DNA of 64,000 bases, taken from positions 1,200,059 to 1,264,058 of the forward strand of contig NZ_JALIQP010000001.1 in the NCBI RefSeq assembly GCF_023566055.1, read 5' to 3'. How positions within the stretch are numbered: position 1 is the stretch's first letter; each line of letters begins with the position of its first letter. The translations under genes and the position numbers were made by a program. Shown here in pieces: positions 16,462 through 26,697 of the stretch. The DNA comes from Halosolutus amylolyticus (GTDB lineage Archaea > Halobacteriota > Halobacteria > Halobacteriales > Natrialbaceae). The notes under the pieces were generated by a model. It searched no databases and had not been told where the DNA came from. It saw nothing but the letters and a program-made list of their open reading frames with translations.

Positions 16462-17607
16462 ATGAACCAGATAGAACCGGCGCAACTCGCCGACATGCTC
16501 GACGCAGGCGAGTCGTTCACGCTCGTCGATACGCGACCGGAGGACAGCTACGAGGCGTGGCACGTTCCCGGCGCCGAAAACGTCCCGTACGGTCCCGACG
16601 ACGACCTCGACGAGGAGACACTGGACCAGGTGGACGAGGTGACGAACGGGAAGCCCGTCGTCGCGATCTGCGGCAAGGGGCTCACCTCGACCCCGTTCAG
16701 CTTCGAACTCGAGCAACACGGGTACGACGACGTCTCGGTCGTCAAGGGCGGGATGGAAGACTGGAGTACGGTGTACGAGGCCGTCCCGATCGACACCCGC
16801 AACGACGACCTCGTTATCGCGCAACTCCAGCGGCGCGCGAAGGGGTGTCTGGGGTACGTTGTCGGGTCGAAATCGGCCGCAAAAGCGGTCGTCGTCGACG
16901 CGACCCGACAGACGGACCAGTTCAAGATCGCCGCCGAAGAAGCCGGGCTGACGATCGAGCGCGTCCTCGACACGCACGTCCACGCCGACCACATCTCCGG
17001 CGGGCCGACGCTCGCGGAGACGCTCGGCGTCCCCTACCACCTCGGGGAGCGAGCCAGCGACCGCGACGTCGCCCACGAGTACGACCCGCTCGCCGACGGC
17101 GAGACGATCGAGGTGGGTGATGTCGAGATCGAGGCCCTGCACACGCCCGGTCACACGTCCGAGATGGTGAACTACCTCGTCGACGGCGAGGCGCTGCTGA
17201 CCGGCGACACGCTGTTCGTCGAGTCCGTCGGCCGGACGGAACTCCAGTTCGGCGACGAGGACGCGGCGACCGGCGCGGAACTGCTGTACGAGTCCCTCCA
17301 CGAGACGATCCTCGACCTCCCCGACGACGTGCGGATCCTCCCGGGCCACGTCTCGGTCGCAACGAACGGGCGGTACGAGGTCGGCTCCCCGGGCGACCCG
17401 ATCGCGGCCCGTCTCGGCGACCTCCGCGAGGACCTCGACCTGCTGGGAATGGACGAGGACGCGTTCGTCGATCGGCTCACCGACCAGACGCCCGAGAAGC
17501 CGCCGAACTACGAGCGCGTGATCGACCTCAACACGGGCCGAGACGACCTCGACGATCCGGACGAGGCGACGGAACTCGAACTCGGGCCGAACAACTGCGC
17601 CGCCTGA
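16462..17607 (+). CDS. Rhodanese plus metallo-beta-lactamase fold protein (persulfide dioxygenase-like)
   Basis: 381 aa. An N-terminal rhodanese domain (residues 1-105) has its active Cys in AICGKGLTS (C70). The C-terminal domain is a metallo-beta-lactamase fold with THVHADHISGG, TPGHTSEM, LTGDTLFVESVGR and LPGHV, the ETHE1-like pattern that binds a single iron and oxidises persulfide to sulfite. The rhodanese domain would hand over sulfane sulfur, so a sulfide/persulfide detoxifying role is likely (family knowledge). The ATG at 16462 was chosen, since the 55 preceding in-frame codons do not resemble either domain. Confidence 0.86.
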   Translation: MNQIEPAQLADMLDAGESFTLVDTRPEDSYEAWHVPGAENVPYGPDDDLDEETLDQVDEVTNGKPVVAICGKGLTSTPFSFELEQHGYDDVSVVKGGMEDWSTVYEAVPIDTRNDDLVIAQLQRRAKGCLGYVVGSKSAAKAVVVDATRQTDQFKIAAEEAGLTIERVLDTHVHADHISGGPTLAETLGVPYHLGERASDRDVAHEYDPLADGETIEVGDVEIEALHTPGHTSEMVNYLVDGEALLTGDTLFVESVGRTELQFGDEDAATGAELLYESLHETILDLPDDVRILPGHVSVATNGRYEVGSPGDPIAARLGDLREDLDLLGMDEDAFVDRLTDQTPEKPPNYERVIDLNTGRDDLDDPDEATELELGPNNCAA

Positions 17608-17805
17608 CGTCGCCGCAGCGTCGCGCGACGCCGTTCGGGCGCTGGGTTCGACCGTCGTCGATCGAGCGTGCGCTGACGGTCTGCGGCGACGACACTCGAG
17701 TCGGTAATTCCTACCGTTCAGGAATCCCGTAAACGGATTTGTCTCTCCTCGCCCGATCGTCTACTATGAGACGCTCTGTCGGCGGTGCGGAGGTGCCGTC
17801 CTGAC

Positions 17806-19314
17806 GTGTCTCCGAACGGTACGCGCCGCCGGTACCTCGCGGCGATCGGTGCCGGACTGACCGGCCCGCTCGCCGGCTGTCTCGATTTTGGCGGGGGAGA
17901 CGCGACCGCCGACTCGTTGCCGGCCCACTTCGACGATCGGGTCCCGGAACTGCTCGAGCACTACGACGTCCCGGGGGCGTGTATCGCCCTCGTGCAGGAC
18001 GGCGAGGTGACGTGGATCGGGGCCTACGGCGAGGCGGACCGCGAGGAGGGGCGCCCGACGACGACCGAGACCGTCTTCCGGGCCGCCTCGATCACGAAGT
18101 CGGTCACTGCGTGGGGAGTCCTGAACCTGGTCGAACGGGGCGAAATCGAACTGGACGATCCGATCGAGCGCCACGTCACGCGGTGGGAGCTCCCGGAGGC
18201 GGAGTTCGACACCGAGGCGGTTACGGTGCGGCGCTTGCTTTCCCATACGTCGGGCCTGCAGATGGGTTTGCCCGACGAGGAGCAACTGTACGCACCGGGC
18301 GAGGAGCGCCCCGCTCCCGAGGAGGTGCTCGACGGGGAAGGGCTGGAATCGGCCGCCCGGTTCGAACAGCCGCCCGGAACCGAGTTCAGCTACTCGAACG
18401 CCGGGTTCGTGCTCCTCGAGCTCCTGATCGAGGAGGTCTCCGGCCGCGAGTACGAGACGTACATGCAGGAGGAAATCCTCGAGCCCCTGGGGATGGACGA
18501 CGCCACGTTCACCTGGGACGAGGAGGTGGCGTCCACGATTGCAACCGGCTACATGCTAGATGGCGATCGTGGGCCGGTCTTCGTCGACCCGGTCAAGGCT
18601 CCTGGCGGGCTGTACGCGACGGCCGATGACCTCGCCCGCTTCGTGGCGGCCGCGACGACGGGCCCCGAAGGCGAATCGCAGGGCCGGGGCGTCATAGCGC
18701 CCGAGAGCGTCGCGGAGATCCACACCCCGGCCGTGGAGACGTCGGGCCTCTACGCCCTCGTCGCCGATGCCTACGGACTGGGGCACTTCGTCGAGACGCT
18801 CCCCGACGGACAGCGGGCCGTGTGGCACGGGGGCCAGCACACCGGCTGGCTCAGCCACTACCACTGCGTCCCGGAGACCGGCGACGGCATCGTCGTGCTC
18901 ACCAACAGCGAGCGGGCCCAGCGGTTCCTGTCCGACGTGGTCGGCGCGTGGGCCGAGGCGCGAGGTCTGTCCTCGGTGGCGATGAGCCGGACGTACTCGC
19001 GGTTCGCGACCGGCGCTCGGGTGATGGTGGGCGTCGCCGGCCTCGCGTCGGCTGGACTGGTCTGGCGACTCGGCCGCGGGCTCCGATCGGGCGATCGACG
19101 GTTCGAACCGTTCGCCCGCACGTCCGTCCGATCGCGCGCGGCACTGGGTGGCGTCGCGGTCCTGCTACTGGGACTCTGGTGGGGACTCGCGCGGGATATT
19201 CTGGTGCCGCTGTTGCCGGTCCTCACCGGCTGGCTGACCGTTGCGCTGTCGGCGCTTGCCTTGCTTGCGGTGCTGACCGTGCTGTTCCCGCACACGGGGG
19301 GTGACGAACAGTGA
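17806..19314 (+). CDS. Class C beta-lactamase-like serine hydrolase, lipoprotein with C-terminal membrane segments
   Basis: 502 aa from a GTG at 17806 (an in-frame GTG at 17785 only adds seven residues before the signal). TRRRYLAAIGAGLTGPLAGC is a Tat lipobox signal. The catalytic set is present: S-x-x-K in ASITKS, Y-x-N in YSNAG, H-G-G in WHGGQHTGW. About three hydrophobic segments close the protein, so it is anchored at both ends. Such proteins are esterases or peptidases. A beta-lactam role makes no sense in archaea, which lack murein. Its stop overlaps the next gene (GTGA). Confidence 0.83.
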   Translation: MSPNGTRRRYLAAIGAGLTGPLAGCLDFGGGDATADSLPAHFDDRVPELLEHYDVPGACIALVQDGEVTWIGAYGEADREEGRPTTTETVFRAASITKSVTAWGVLNLVERGEIELDDPIERHVTRWELPEAEFDTEAVTVRRLLSHTSGLQMGLPDEEQLYAPGEERPAPEEVLDGEGLESAARFEQPPGTEFSYSNAGFVLLELLIEEVSGREYETYMQEEILEPLGMDDATFTWDEEVASTIATGYMLDGDRGPVFVDPVKAPGGLYATADDLARFVAAATTGPEGESQGRGVIAPESVAEIHTPAVETSGLYALVADAYGLGHFVETLPDGQRAVWHGGQHTGWLSHYHCVPETGDGIVVLTNSERAQRFLSDVVGAWAEARGLSSVAMSRTYSRFATGARVMVGVAGLASAGLVWRLGRGLRSGDRRFEPFARTSVRSRAALGGVAVLLLGLWWGLARDILVPLLPVLTGWLTVALSALALLAVLTVLFPHTGGDEQ

Positions 19315-20090
19315 CGGACGACCCGACCCGCGAAGTGATGGGGATCAAACTATCGCCAGGAGCGACGAACTGTTACCTGCTCGAGGCCGATCGGGGGTAC
19401 CTGTTGATCGATACCGGGTACGAGTGGGAGTACCGGAGCTTCCTGGCGCAACTCGCGGACGCCGGCGTCGCCGTCGACGAGATCGAGTACCTGCTCTTGA
19501 CCCACCACCACGACGATCACGTCGGCTTCGCGAACGAACTGCTCGAGGGGGTGACCGTGATCGCACACGAAGCCGCGGAAGACCTGTTGCAGGCCGGTGA
19601 AAACGACAGATCCGGCGGCGGGCTACTGAACAGACGGGTGTACTATCTGGCGAAAGTGCGATCGTGGCTGACCCCCGAGTGGGACCTGACCTTCCCACCC
19701 GTCACGCTTCGTGACGACGATATGCTGGTCGACGGTGACGACGACCAACTGTTGCGCGAACTGGGAATCGACGGGACGATCCTCGAAACGCCGGGACACA
19801 CCCCGGACTCGATCTCCGTCCTCCTGGACGATGGCACGCTCTTCTGTGGCGACGCGGCGATGAGCAGGCCGCTCTGGGCCGGGATCAAGTATCACACGAT
19901 ATTCATCACTGACGTCGACCAGTACTACGAAAGCTGGCAGAAGATCCTCGGTAGCGGCGCCAAACGGGTCTATCCGGCACACGGCGATCCCTTCGACGTC
20001 GAGAGATTACGGGAGCACATGGGAGCGTACAGCGACGATTCGTTGATCGAGAGAGATCCGATCACCTCCAGGTACGCCGACTTTGGCTGA
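19311..20090 (+). CDS. Metallo-beta-lactamase fold hydrolase
   Basis: 259 aa. The metal-binding motif T-H-H-H-D-D-H (LLTHHHDDHVG) is followed by ETPGHTPDS, CGDAAM and YPAHGDP, so the dinuclear site is complete. It starts at a GTG inside the stop codon of the serine hydrolase gene, and the two are a translationally coupled pair. Substrate unknown. No signal peptide, so it is cytoplasmic. Confidence 0.83.
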   Translation: MTDDPTREVMGIKLSPGATNCYLLEADRGYLLIDTGYEWEYRSFLAQLADAGVAVDEIEYLLLTHHHDDHVGFANELLEGVTVIAHEAAEDLLQAGENDRSGGGLLNRRVYYLAKVRSWLTPEWDLTFPPVTLRDDDMLVDGDDDQLLRELGIDGTILETPGHTPDSISVLLDDGTLFCGDAAMSRPLWAGIKYHTIFITDVDQYYESWQKILGSGAKRVYPAHGDPFDVERLREHMGAYSDDSLIERDPITSRYADFG

Positions 20091-20315
20091 TTCGCGGGGC
20101 CATCGGATCGCCGCCCCTTCGTCTCGCAGCCGAGAGAACGATCTTGAAATTGGAATCAGTCTCGGTGGGAACGTTGCCGCCCAGGTGCTCACGATGGCCG
20201 GCGTGGACGGTGCGTTCCTCGCAATCCCCGTCGCCGACCCGTTCGAGACGATTCGCCGAGCGCCGATCGCGGGCGGTTCCGTTCGCTTTACCCATCGACC
20301 CCGCGTATTTGACGT

Positions 20316-22970
20316 ATGGAGACGCTCGAGCCGAAACACTTGGTACTCCCGTTAACGGGGGCGGCCACGGCGGACGCGACGCTTACGGGCGGGAAAGGGG
20401 CGAACCTCGCGCGACTGATCGATGCGGGACTGCCCGTTCCGGACGGCTTCTGCGTGACGACGGCCGTCTACGACCGCCTCGTTGCGGACGCGGAGATCGA
20501 AGCGCTGATCGCCGACCTCGAGGACGTGGATCCGACGGCGACCGGCCGACAGCGGGCGCTCGCTGGGGAGTTGCGGGATCGTCTCCGCGAGCGGCCGCTC
20601 CCCGCGGACGTCCGAGAGGCGATCGCCTCCGCGGTCGACGACGACGCGGTCTACGTCGCCAGATCGAGCGCGACCGCCGAGGACCTCCCGTCGGCCTCGT
20701 TCGCGGGCCAGCACGAGACGGAACTCGAACTCGAGGGACTCGAGGCGGTTCTCGACGCGATTTCCGCGTGCATGGCGAGCCTCTTCACCGATCGCGCGGT
20801 CGCCTACCGGGCGACCAACAACGTACCCCACGGCGACGTCTCGATGGCGGTCGTCGTCCAGCGGATGGTCGACGCGGACGCCTCGGGCGTGTTATTCACG
20901 GCCGACCCGACCTCCGGCAGGCGGACGGTCGCCTCGATCGACGCGGCCGCGGGACTGGGCGAGTCGGTTGTCTCGGGGACCGTGACGGCGGACAACGTCC
21001 GGGTCGACCGGGAGAGCGGTGAGATCCTCGAGTACCGCGTCGGTGACCGCGACGAGTCGAACGACGGTCGAAGCGGCGACTCTCAACGCGGGCGCGTCCT
21101 CTCGGACGAGCAGGTGACGACGCTCGTCTCCTACGCCGACGCGATCGAACGTCTCTTCGATACGCCCCAGGACGTCGAGTGGTCCGTCGCCGACGGTCGG
21201 CTGTGGGTGTTGCAGTCCCGGCCGATCACCACGCTGTTCCCGGTCCCGTCGCCACCACCGGATGACGACGCGTTGCACGTCTACTACAGCTTCAACCACC
21301 GACAGGGAATGACCGAGTCGATGCCGCCGCTGGTCGCCGACTACTGGCGACGGGTCACTGCCACGACGCTCGGACGGGTCGTCGGCTACGACCTGCCGAC
21401 CGGTCCGGTCTCTACGACGGCCGGCGGGATCGTCTACATGGACGTGACCCCGCTCGTCCGGTCCGATCGTCTCTCCGCCCGATTGTTCGCTTCCCTCGAG
21501 GAGGTCGACCGGGCGGCGATCCCCCCGCTCGAGGACGTTCGCGAGCGACGGGGCGACGAACTCGCCGACATCTCGCTACTCCGTGGCGTCTCGCCGACAC
21601 GAACGCTCTCGACTGCAGGACGGCTCCTCCCTGCCGTCGGACGGTCGATCCTGGCGATCGTTCGCGGGCTGGTGAGCAGGTCGTACGAGGGAGTGCCACG
21701 ACGGAGTCGCGAGTGGGCGGATCGGCTTGCAGAACGGCTGATACGCGGCGTTCGCGGCGGGGAAACGCACCGCGACCGCATCCGGATACTGCTCGAAACG
21801 TACGAGGAAATCGCCTTCGAGGGGGTGACGCAGGCGTTCAAGCTGTGGAACGTCTACGTTTATCGGGCCGCCCTGAAGCGACTCTGTCCCGGCGCAGACG
21901 AGGAGTTCGAGGCACTCGGACGAGGCCTCCGCGAGAACGTCACGACCGCGATGATGCTCGAGTTGGGCGACGTCACCGACGTGGCCCGCGACCGTCCCGC
22001 AGTCGAGCAAGCGCTCTCGGACGGGCGCGACCTCGAGGAGATTCGCGAGGTGGAGGGCGGCGAGGCGTTCGTGGCCGCGTTCGAGGACTTCCTCGACGAG
22101 TACGGATTCAGGGCACCCGCCGAAATCGAGTTCAGCCGACCGCGATACCGCGAGGATCCGTCGCCGTTGCTCGAGACCGTCAGGGCGTCGCTCGAGACGG
22201 GCGAGCGAGGCGACCATCGTCGACGCGTCGACCGGCTGGAAGCCGAGGCCGAGGCGGCGATCGAACGCCTCGAACGGAGGGCGGCCCAGGCCGCCTTCGG
22301 CTCGATCCGCCGGCGCCTGGTCCGCCCGTTCGCGGCGCGGTACCGGAGCTACCTCTCGATGCGGGAGACGCCGAAGTACGCCCTCTCGCAACTCCTCGAC
22401 GAGACGCGACACCAGGTGCTGGCGGCCGGCGAGTACCTCGAACGCGAGGGCGGCCTCGACGACGCGGCGGACGTCTGGCTGTACGACTTCGACGAGTTGC
22501 TGTCGGCGCTTGCGTCCCCGGCCGAGCCGATCGACGTCGACCTCGACGCCCGTCGGGCCGAGCACCGTCGCAATCGCCAGCTACGTGCCCCTCGCGTGAT
22601 CGCGAGCGACGGGGAGATCCCTCGGGGAGCGGCGGCCGACACCGACGTCGACGGGCTCGTCGGAACGCCGACGTCCGACGGGATCGCCGAGGGGGTCGCC
22701 CGCGTCGTCCACGATCCGGGCGACGCGGCGCTCGAACGCGGCGAGATCCTTGTCGCGCCACACACCGACCCCGGCTGGACGCCGCTGTTTCTCAACGCGG
22801 CCGGACTGGTGACCGACGTTGGCGGCGTGATGACTCACGGCTCGCTGGTCGCCCGCGAGTACGGCATCCCCTCGGTCGTCGCCGCCGAAGCGACTCGCGA
22901 GATCGACACCGGAGATCGGATCCGCGTCGACGGAATACGGGGGGTCGTCGAGTTCCTGGAAGACGGGTAG
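20316..22970 (+). CDS. PEP synthase-like / rifampin phosphotransferase-like enzyme
   Basis: 884 aa. The N-terminal PEP/pyruvate-dikinase ATP-binding domain (residues about 15-310) has GGKGANLARL and RSSATAEDLPSASFAGQ. The long middle region (about 320-740) is helical and lacks the PEP-binding barrel of PEP synthase. The C-terminal swivelling domain carries the phospho-His H841 in MTHGSLVAREYGIPSVV. This order and length match rifampin phosphotransferases (about 865 aa) rather than PEP synthase. The natural substrate in an archaeon is unknown, so it may phosphorylate another small molecule using the beta phosphate of ATP. Confidence 0.82.
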   Translation: METLEPKHLVLPLTGAATADATLTGGKGANLARLIDAGLPVPDGFCVTTAVYDRLVADAEIEALIADLEDVDPTATGRQRALAGELRDRLRERPLPADVREAIASAVDDDAVYVARSSATAEDLPSASFAGQHETELELEGLEAVLDAISACMASLFTDRAVAYRATNNVPHGDVSMAVVVQRMVDADASGVLFTADPTSGRRTVASIDAAAGLGESVVSGTVTADNVRVDRESGEILEYRVGDRDESNDGRSGDSQRGRVLSDEQVTTLVSYADAIERLFDTPQDVEWSVADGRLWVLQSRPITTLFPVPSPPPDDDALHVYYSFNHRQGMTESMPPLVADYWRRVTATTLGRVVGYDLPTGPVSTTAGGIVYMDVTPLVRSDRLSARLFASLEEVDRAAIPPLEDVRERRGDELADISLLRGVSPTRTLSTAGRLLPAVGRSILAIVRGLVSRSYEGVPRRSREWADRLAERLIRGVRGGETHRDRIRILLETYEEIAFEGVTQAFKLWNVYVYRAALKRLCPGADEEFEALGRGLRENVTTAMMLELGDVTDVARDRPAVEQALSDGRDLEEIREVEGGEAFVAAFEDFLDEYGFRAPAEIEFSRPRYREDPSPLLETVRASLETGERGDHRRRVDRLEAEAEAAIERLERRAAQAAFGSIRRRLVRPFAARYRSYLSMRETPKYALSQLLDETRHQVLAAGEYLEREGGLDDAADVWLYDFDELLSALASPAEPIDVDLDARRAEHRRNRQLRAPRVIASDGEIPRGAAADTDVDGLVGTPTSDGIAEGVARVVHDPGDAALERGEILVAPHTDPGWTPLFLNAAGLVTDVGGVMTHGSLVAREYGIPSVVAAEATREIDTGDRIRVDGIRGVVEFLEDG

Positions 22971-23077
22971 TACGCGGCGTGTTTCGTACTGCTCGCTGGA
23001 CGGTGGTGGTAGCCGAACGTTCTCCGTAATCGAGAATTATCCAGCAGGGATATACTCTCAGTCGACGTCTAGAACGT

Positions 23078-23527
23078 ATGAACACCGTACTCAAGATCGC
23101 GGGCAGTCTGCTCGTCGGCGTCCTCGGCTTTCTCGCGGTCGGCATCGGCGTGACCGAAGCGCTCGCCCCGTACGTCTGGCCGTCCGCGATGCTGGGACTT
23201 CCCGCCGGACTCGTGGTCGGAATCGCCCTGGCCCCGCTCACGTATCTGGGCGTCACCTACTGGGAGGAACGCGCTGCCGCGGGCCAGGTCACCGAGCGAA
23301 CGGCGCGACGCTTCTGGACGACAGTCGCGGCGATCGGCGGATTCGTCGGCGGTGGTGGACTCGCGATGGCAGTTCTCTGGACGCAGGCGGTCGGCCTCGC
23401 GACGGCGATGATATTCGGCGGGCTTCCCGTCGGGATCGTCACCGCTGTGCTGGCCGCGTATCTCGTCTCCCGTCGCGATTGGACGGGTCGCGCTTCCCCC
23501 AGTTCCCCGCCGACGAACTCGTCGTGA
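23078..23527 (+). CDS. Membrane protein, function unknown
   Basis: 149 aa with about four hydrophobic segments (from residues 7, 33, 82 and 107) rich in Gly, Ala and Val. A cytoplasmic loop, YWEERAAAGQVTERTARRFW, joins the second and third. I do not recognise the family. It has its own upstream AT-rich stretch (GGATATACTC at about 23048). Confidence 0.6.
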   Translation: MNTVLKIAGSLLVGVLGFLAVGIGVTEALAPYVWPSAMLGLPAGLVVGIALAPLTYLGVTYWEERAAAGQVTERTARRFWTTVAAIGGFVGGGGLAMAVLWTQAVGLATAMIFGGLPVGIVTAVLAAYLVSRRDWTGRASPSSPPTNSS

Positions 23528-23678
23528 CGCGCTCCCTTCTCGAAGACGACTTCCGTTGCGTCGCAAGGATGCGCAGCGATCGCCTGGTTTACTGAGGACG
23601 ATCGCTGGACGAAGCTTCGACCGAGCCGTCCGATCGAAACTGTTCACAGTTATGACAGTCGCGTTCACAGTATCCACC

Positions 23679-24605
23679 ATGACGACAGCCGTCGACGGTC
23701 GCAAAGTAGGCCTGTTTCTGGCGCTCGCGTTCGGCATCTCCTGGACCGGCGCGATCGGACTCTTTCTCGCCGGGATCGATCCGGCGTCGACGCTGGGGAC
23801 CGTCCTCGTCGTCGTCGTGTTCATGTGGGCGCCCGCCATCTCGGCGATCGTCGTCCAGCGACGCAACGGGGAATCCGTTCGGGCCGGCTGTGGGCTCGCC
23901 CGCGGTCGCCTTCGATGGGTCGCCCTGGCCTGGGTGGCCCCCATCGGACTCCTCGCGGCGACGATCGGCGTCGGACTCGCGATTCCGGGCGTCTCGCTGA
24001 CGACCGACTACGCCGCCTTCCTCGCCGATCTCGGCCTCACGGCCGAGCAGATCGAGGACTCGATCGCCGTCCTCGAGGGACTTCCGGTCCCCCCGATCGT
24101 GCTCTTCGTCGTGCAGGGTCTCGTGGCGGGGCTCACGATCAACGCGCTCGCCGCGCTGGGCGAGGAGTTGGGCTGGCGCGGACTGTTGCTCGCGGAACTC
24201 GCTCCCCTGGGATTCTGGCGGCTGTCGGCCGTCACGGGCGTCGTCTGGGGGATCTGGCACGCGCCGATAATCCTCCAGGGACACAACTTTCCGGCGGCAC
24301 CGATCGTCGGCGTGGCCGTGATGACCGTCTGGACCGTCGCCGCGTCGCCCGTGTTCACCTACCTGACCGTCCGCGCGCGATCGGTCCTCGCCGCCACGTT
24401 CTTTCACGGGACGTTTAACGCCGTGGGCTGGTTCTCCCTGCTCTATCTCACCGGCGCTGGCGAACTGCTGATCGCGCCCGTCGGCGTCGCCGGGATCGGC
24501 GCTGCGGTCCTCGCGACCGCCGCCTGCGTCGCTCACGATAGATACGTCGCCGCCGATCGGATCACGACCGGTGCGCCGCTCGCGCCGTGGACGCGCCGGG
24601 ACTGA
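23679..24605 (+). CDS. CPBP-family intramembrane metalloprotease
   Basis: 308 aa with about eight membrane segments. The CPBP (Abi/Rce1-like) motifs are present: GEELGWRGLLL with the catalytic Glu pair, WHAPII, and FFHGTFN for metal binding. It would cleave membrane peptides or act in prenylated-substrate-type processing. The substrate is unknown. The ATG at 23679 was chosen, with an alternative ATG at 23652. A second CPBP gene lies at 25786-26697. Confidence 0.8.
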   Translation: MTTAVDGRKVGLFLALAFGISWTGAIGLFLAGIDPASTLGTVLVVVVFMWAPAISAIVVQRRNGESVRAGCGLARGRLRWVALAWVAPIGLLAATIGVGLAIPGVSLTTDYAAFLADLGLTAEQIEDSIAVLEGLPVPPIVLFVVQGLVAGLTINALAALGEELGWRGLLLAELAPLGFWRLSAVTGVVWGIWHAPIILQGHNFPAAPIVGVAVMTVWTVAASPVFTYLTVRARSVLAATFFHGTFNAVGWFSLLYLTGAGELLIAPVGVAGIGAAVLATAACVAHDRYVAADRITTGAPLAPWTRRD

Positions 24606-24808
24606 GTCGATCGACCGTCGAGATCCCCGTGTCGGGGTGATCGATCAGGAGACCCTTGTCGTCGACGATTGGTTTCCAAACGTCGCTACTCGGCCGTCTC
24701 GTCGTCGGCTTCGAGCAGTTTCTGGTACCGGTTCCGGATCGTCGATCGAACTCCAGCGACACGGTGCGAGAGGTACCACTAACGGTGCTGGGTCCGTACG
24801 CGACGACG

Positions 24809-25720
24809 ATGAACGTTCACGAGGCAATCGACGTCGGTACGATCGCGCTCAGCGGGTTGCTCCTTCGGGACGCGAAATTCTTCGCACGAAGCCTGGAGTC
24901 ACCGCCGATCGTCGAGGTCGCGGCCGAATCGTCGGCCAGCGTCGACGCCAGCGACCTCTCTCGTGCCGGCGTGCACGACGTGACCGTGGAGACGCCGATC
25001 GGCGACTTCGAGGCCGCGTACATGCCCTGGCAGTGGCGCGGTCCCGACGATCCGACGCTCGTCTATCACCACGGGAGCGGCGAGCGACCGTTCGACTTCG
25101 GGAGAGTCAGTTCGAACTCGTTCCGGCGGCTGTTCGTCGCCGGTGATCGAGCCGTGCCGGCGAACGTCGTCGCCGTCCGGGCTCCGTTCCACGACGGATC
25201 GAGTCGGGCGTACGCCCGGGCGATGGGCGATCTCGCGAACTTCGTCGGGATGCTCGCCGCGTCGGCGGCACTCGTCGAGGCGCTCGCGGCGGCCGCGCGG
25301 GAGCGAACCGACGGTCCCGTCGTGGCCTCGGGGATCAGCCTCGGCGGCTGGGCAGTGAACCTCCACCGCGTCTGCTTCGAGTCCATCGATCGCTACGTGC
25401 CGATCTTCGCCGGCGCCGCGCTCGGGGACCTGTTCGTCTCGTCGATCTATCGGAAACTGGCGAGCGAGGCGGCCCGCAGGCGACCGGACCGGTTGCGGGA
25501 GGTGCTCGACTTCGAGGACCCGTTCGCGGCCGTCGACGCGGCCGACTGCGAGCCCCTGCTCGCGCGGTACGATCGGATCGTCGAGTTCGATCGGCAGCGG
25601 CCGAGCTACGCGGGACTGCCGCTCGCGGTCGTGGAGAAGGGGCACGTGACCGGATCGCTCGCGACGGCGGTCCTTCGCGAGCACGTACTGGGCGTGCTCG
25701 CCGGGGCCGATCTGCGGTGA
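24809..25720 (+). CDS. Alpha/beta-hydrolase-like protein
   Basis: 303 aa. The oxyanion-type motif LVYHHGSGERPFDFG and the nucleophile elbow ASGISLGGWAVN point to an alpha/beta hydrolase. A His in VEKGHVTGS near the end could complete the triad. An N-terminal region of about 70 residues precedes the fold. The ATG at 24809 was chosen because the 51 upstream in-frame codons are unlike the family. Substrate unknown. It converges with the second CPBP gene. Confidence 0.7.
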   Translation: MNVHEAIDVGTIALSGLLLRDAKFFARSLESPPIVEVAAESSASVDASDLSRAGVHDVTVETPIGDFEAAYMPWQWRGPDDPTLVYHHGSGERPFDFGRVSSNSFRRLFVAGDRAVPANVVAVRAPFHDGSSRAYARAMGDLANFVGMLAASAALVEALAAAARERTDGPVVASGISLGGWAVNLHRVCFESIDRYVPIFAGAALGDLFVSSIYRKLASEAARRRPDRLREVLDFEDPFAAVDAADCEPLLARYDRIVEFDRQRPSYAGLPLAVVEKGHVTGSLATAVLREHVLGVLAGADLR

Positions 25721-25785
25721 CCGAGACGCCTGCACCGACGGATCGACGACCCGTTCCACGGCGAACCCACCACTTCGGCGCCCGA

Positions 25786-26697
25786 TCAGTACGGCGGTCG
25801 CGGCCGATCGGCCCCCCGGCGGAGGTTCGCTGGCCCCCACCAGAGCAGGACGAGCAGAACGAGGGCCGTCGTGGCCACGGTCTGATAGCGATCCGCCGTC
25901 GGCGAAAGCTCGAGGAGTTGGCCGGTCGCGTTGCCGACGAAGTGAAACAGGATCGCGGCGAGGACGCTCCGGTTCGCGTTGTTGAACAGCCAGGTGTAGA
26001 GCACCGCGCCGATGATGACATTGAACGCGAACCACGTCGGGTCCGGCGCGAAGTCCCAGCTACTGTAGTAGCCGACCATCAGGAACAGCGGCGCGTGCCA
26101 CGCCGCCCACGCGAGGCCGAGGACGAGGCTGGCGGTCAGCGCGCTGAAACGCATCTGGAGCCGATCGAGCCAGTAGCCGCGCCAGCCGATCTCCTCGTGG
26201 AACGGGCCGAGCAGGAAGATCGCCGCCAGCGTTCCCGCGAGCGCGATCGGTTCGCCCAGCAGTTCCAGCAGGGGCGCCGCGCTCAGCGGCTGGCTCGTGC
26301 CGTCGACGACCATCGCGAGGCCGGCCCCGGTCAGCGCGAGCGCCGGCCAGAGCGCCACCATTACTGCGGCCCAGCGGCCGGGAATCAGCCGCACGTCGAC
26401 GAGTCGCCGCCACAGGTCCGCGAGGCCGGCCCGGCCGCCGATCTGCCAGGCCATGACGATCCCTCCGATCGTGACGCCGATCCCGCCGACGAGCAGGAAG
26501 ACGACCCCTGGAAACTGGAAGACGTGCCAGCCGGCGACGATCGGGACGCTCCACCAGAGCCACGTCCAGCCGTGGGAGAACAGCAGGAAGCCCCAGACGT
26601 CGAATCCGGGCCGGTTCTCGAGGGCGCTTCGGCGGGTCACGCGTCCCGTCCGCCGCGGTCGATCGCCGATCGACGGATCGCTCCCCCGTTGCGTCAT
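25786..26697 (-). CDS. CPBP-family intramembrane metalloprotease
   Basis: 303 aa with about eight membrane segments. Catalytic motif FHEEIGWRGYWL, then WHAPLFL and LFHFVGNATGQLL. The first 28 residues are Arg-rich and cytoplasmic. It is only distantly similar to the CPBP protein at 23679-24605, so this is not a recent duplication. Substrate unknown. Confidence 0.8.
   Translation of the reverse strand: MTQRGSDPSIGDRPRRTGRVTRRSALENRPGFDVWGFLLFSHGWTWLWWSVPIVAGWHVFQFPGVVFLLVGGIGVTIGGIVMAWQIGGRAGLADLWRRLVDVRLIPGRWAAVMVALWPALALTGAGLAMVVDGTSQPLSAAPLLELLGEPIALAGTLAAIFLLGPFHEEIGWRGYWLDRLQMRFSALTASLVLGLAWAAWHAPLFLMVGYYSSWDFAPDPTWFAFNVIIGAVLYTWLFNNANRSVLAAILFHFVGNATGQLLELSPTADRYQTVATTALVLLVLLWWGPANLRRGADRPRPPY

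Noticed and set aside
17806-19314. True beta-lactamase
   Set aside because: The class C motifs are shared with many esterases and peptidases; archaea have no peptidoglycan target for beta-lactams.
24686-24776. Leftward 30-codon stretch ending RNRYQKLLEADDETAE
   Set aside because: It looks like the C-terminus of a haloarchaeal protein, but a stop immediately precedes it and there is no start or continuing fold; at most a gene fossil.
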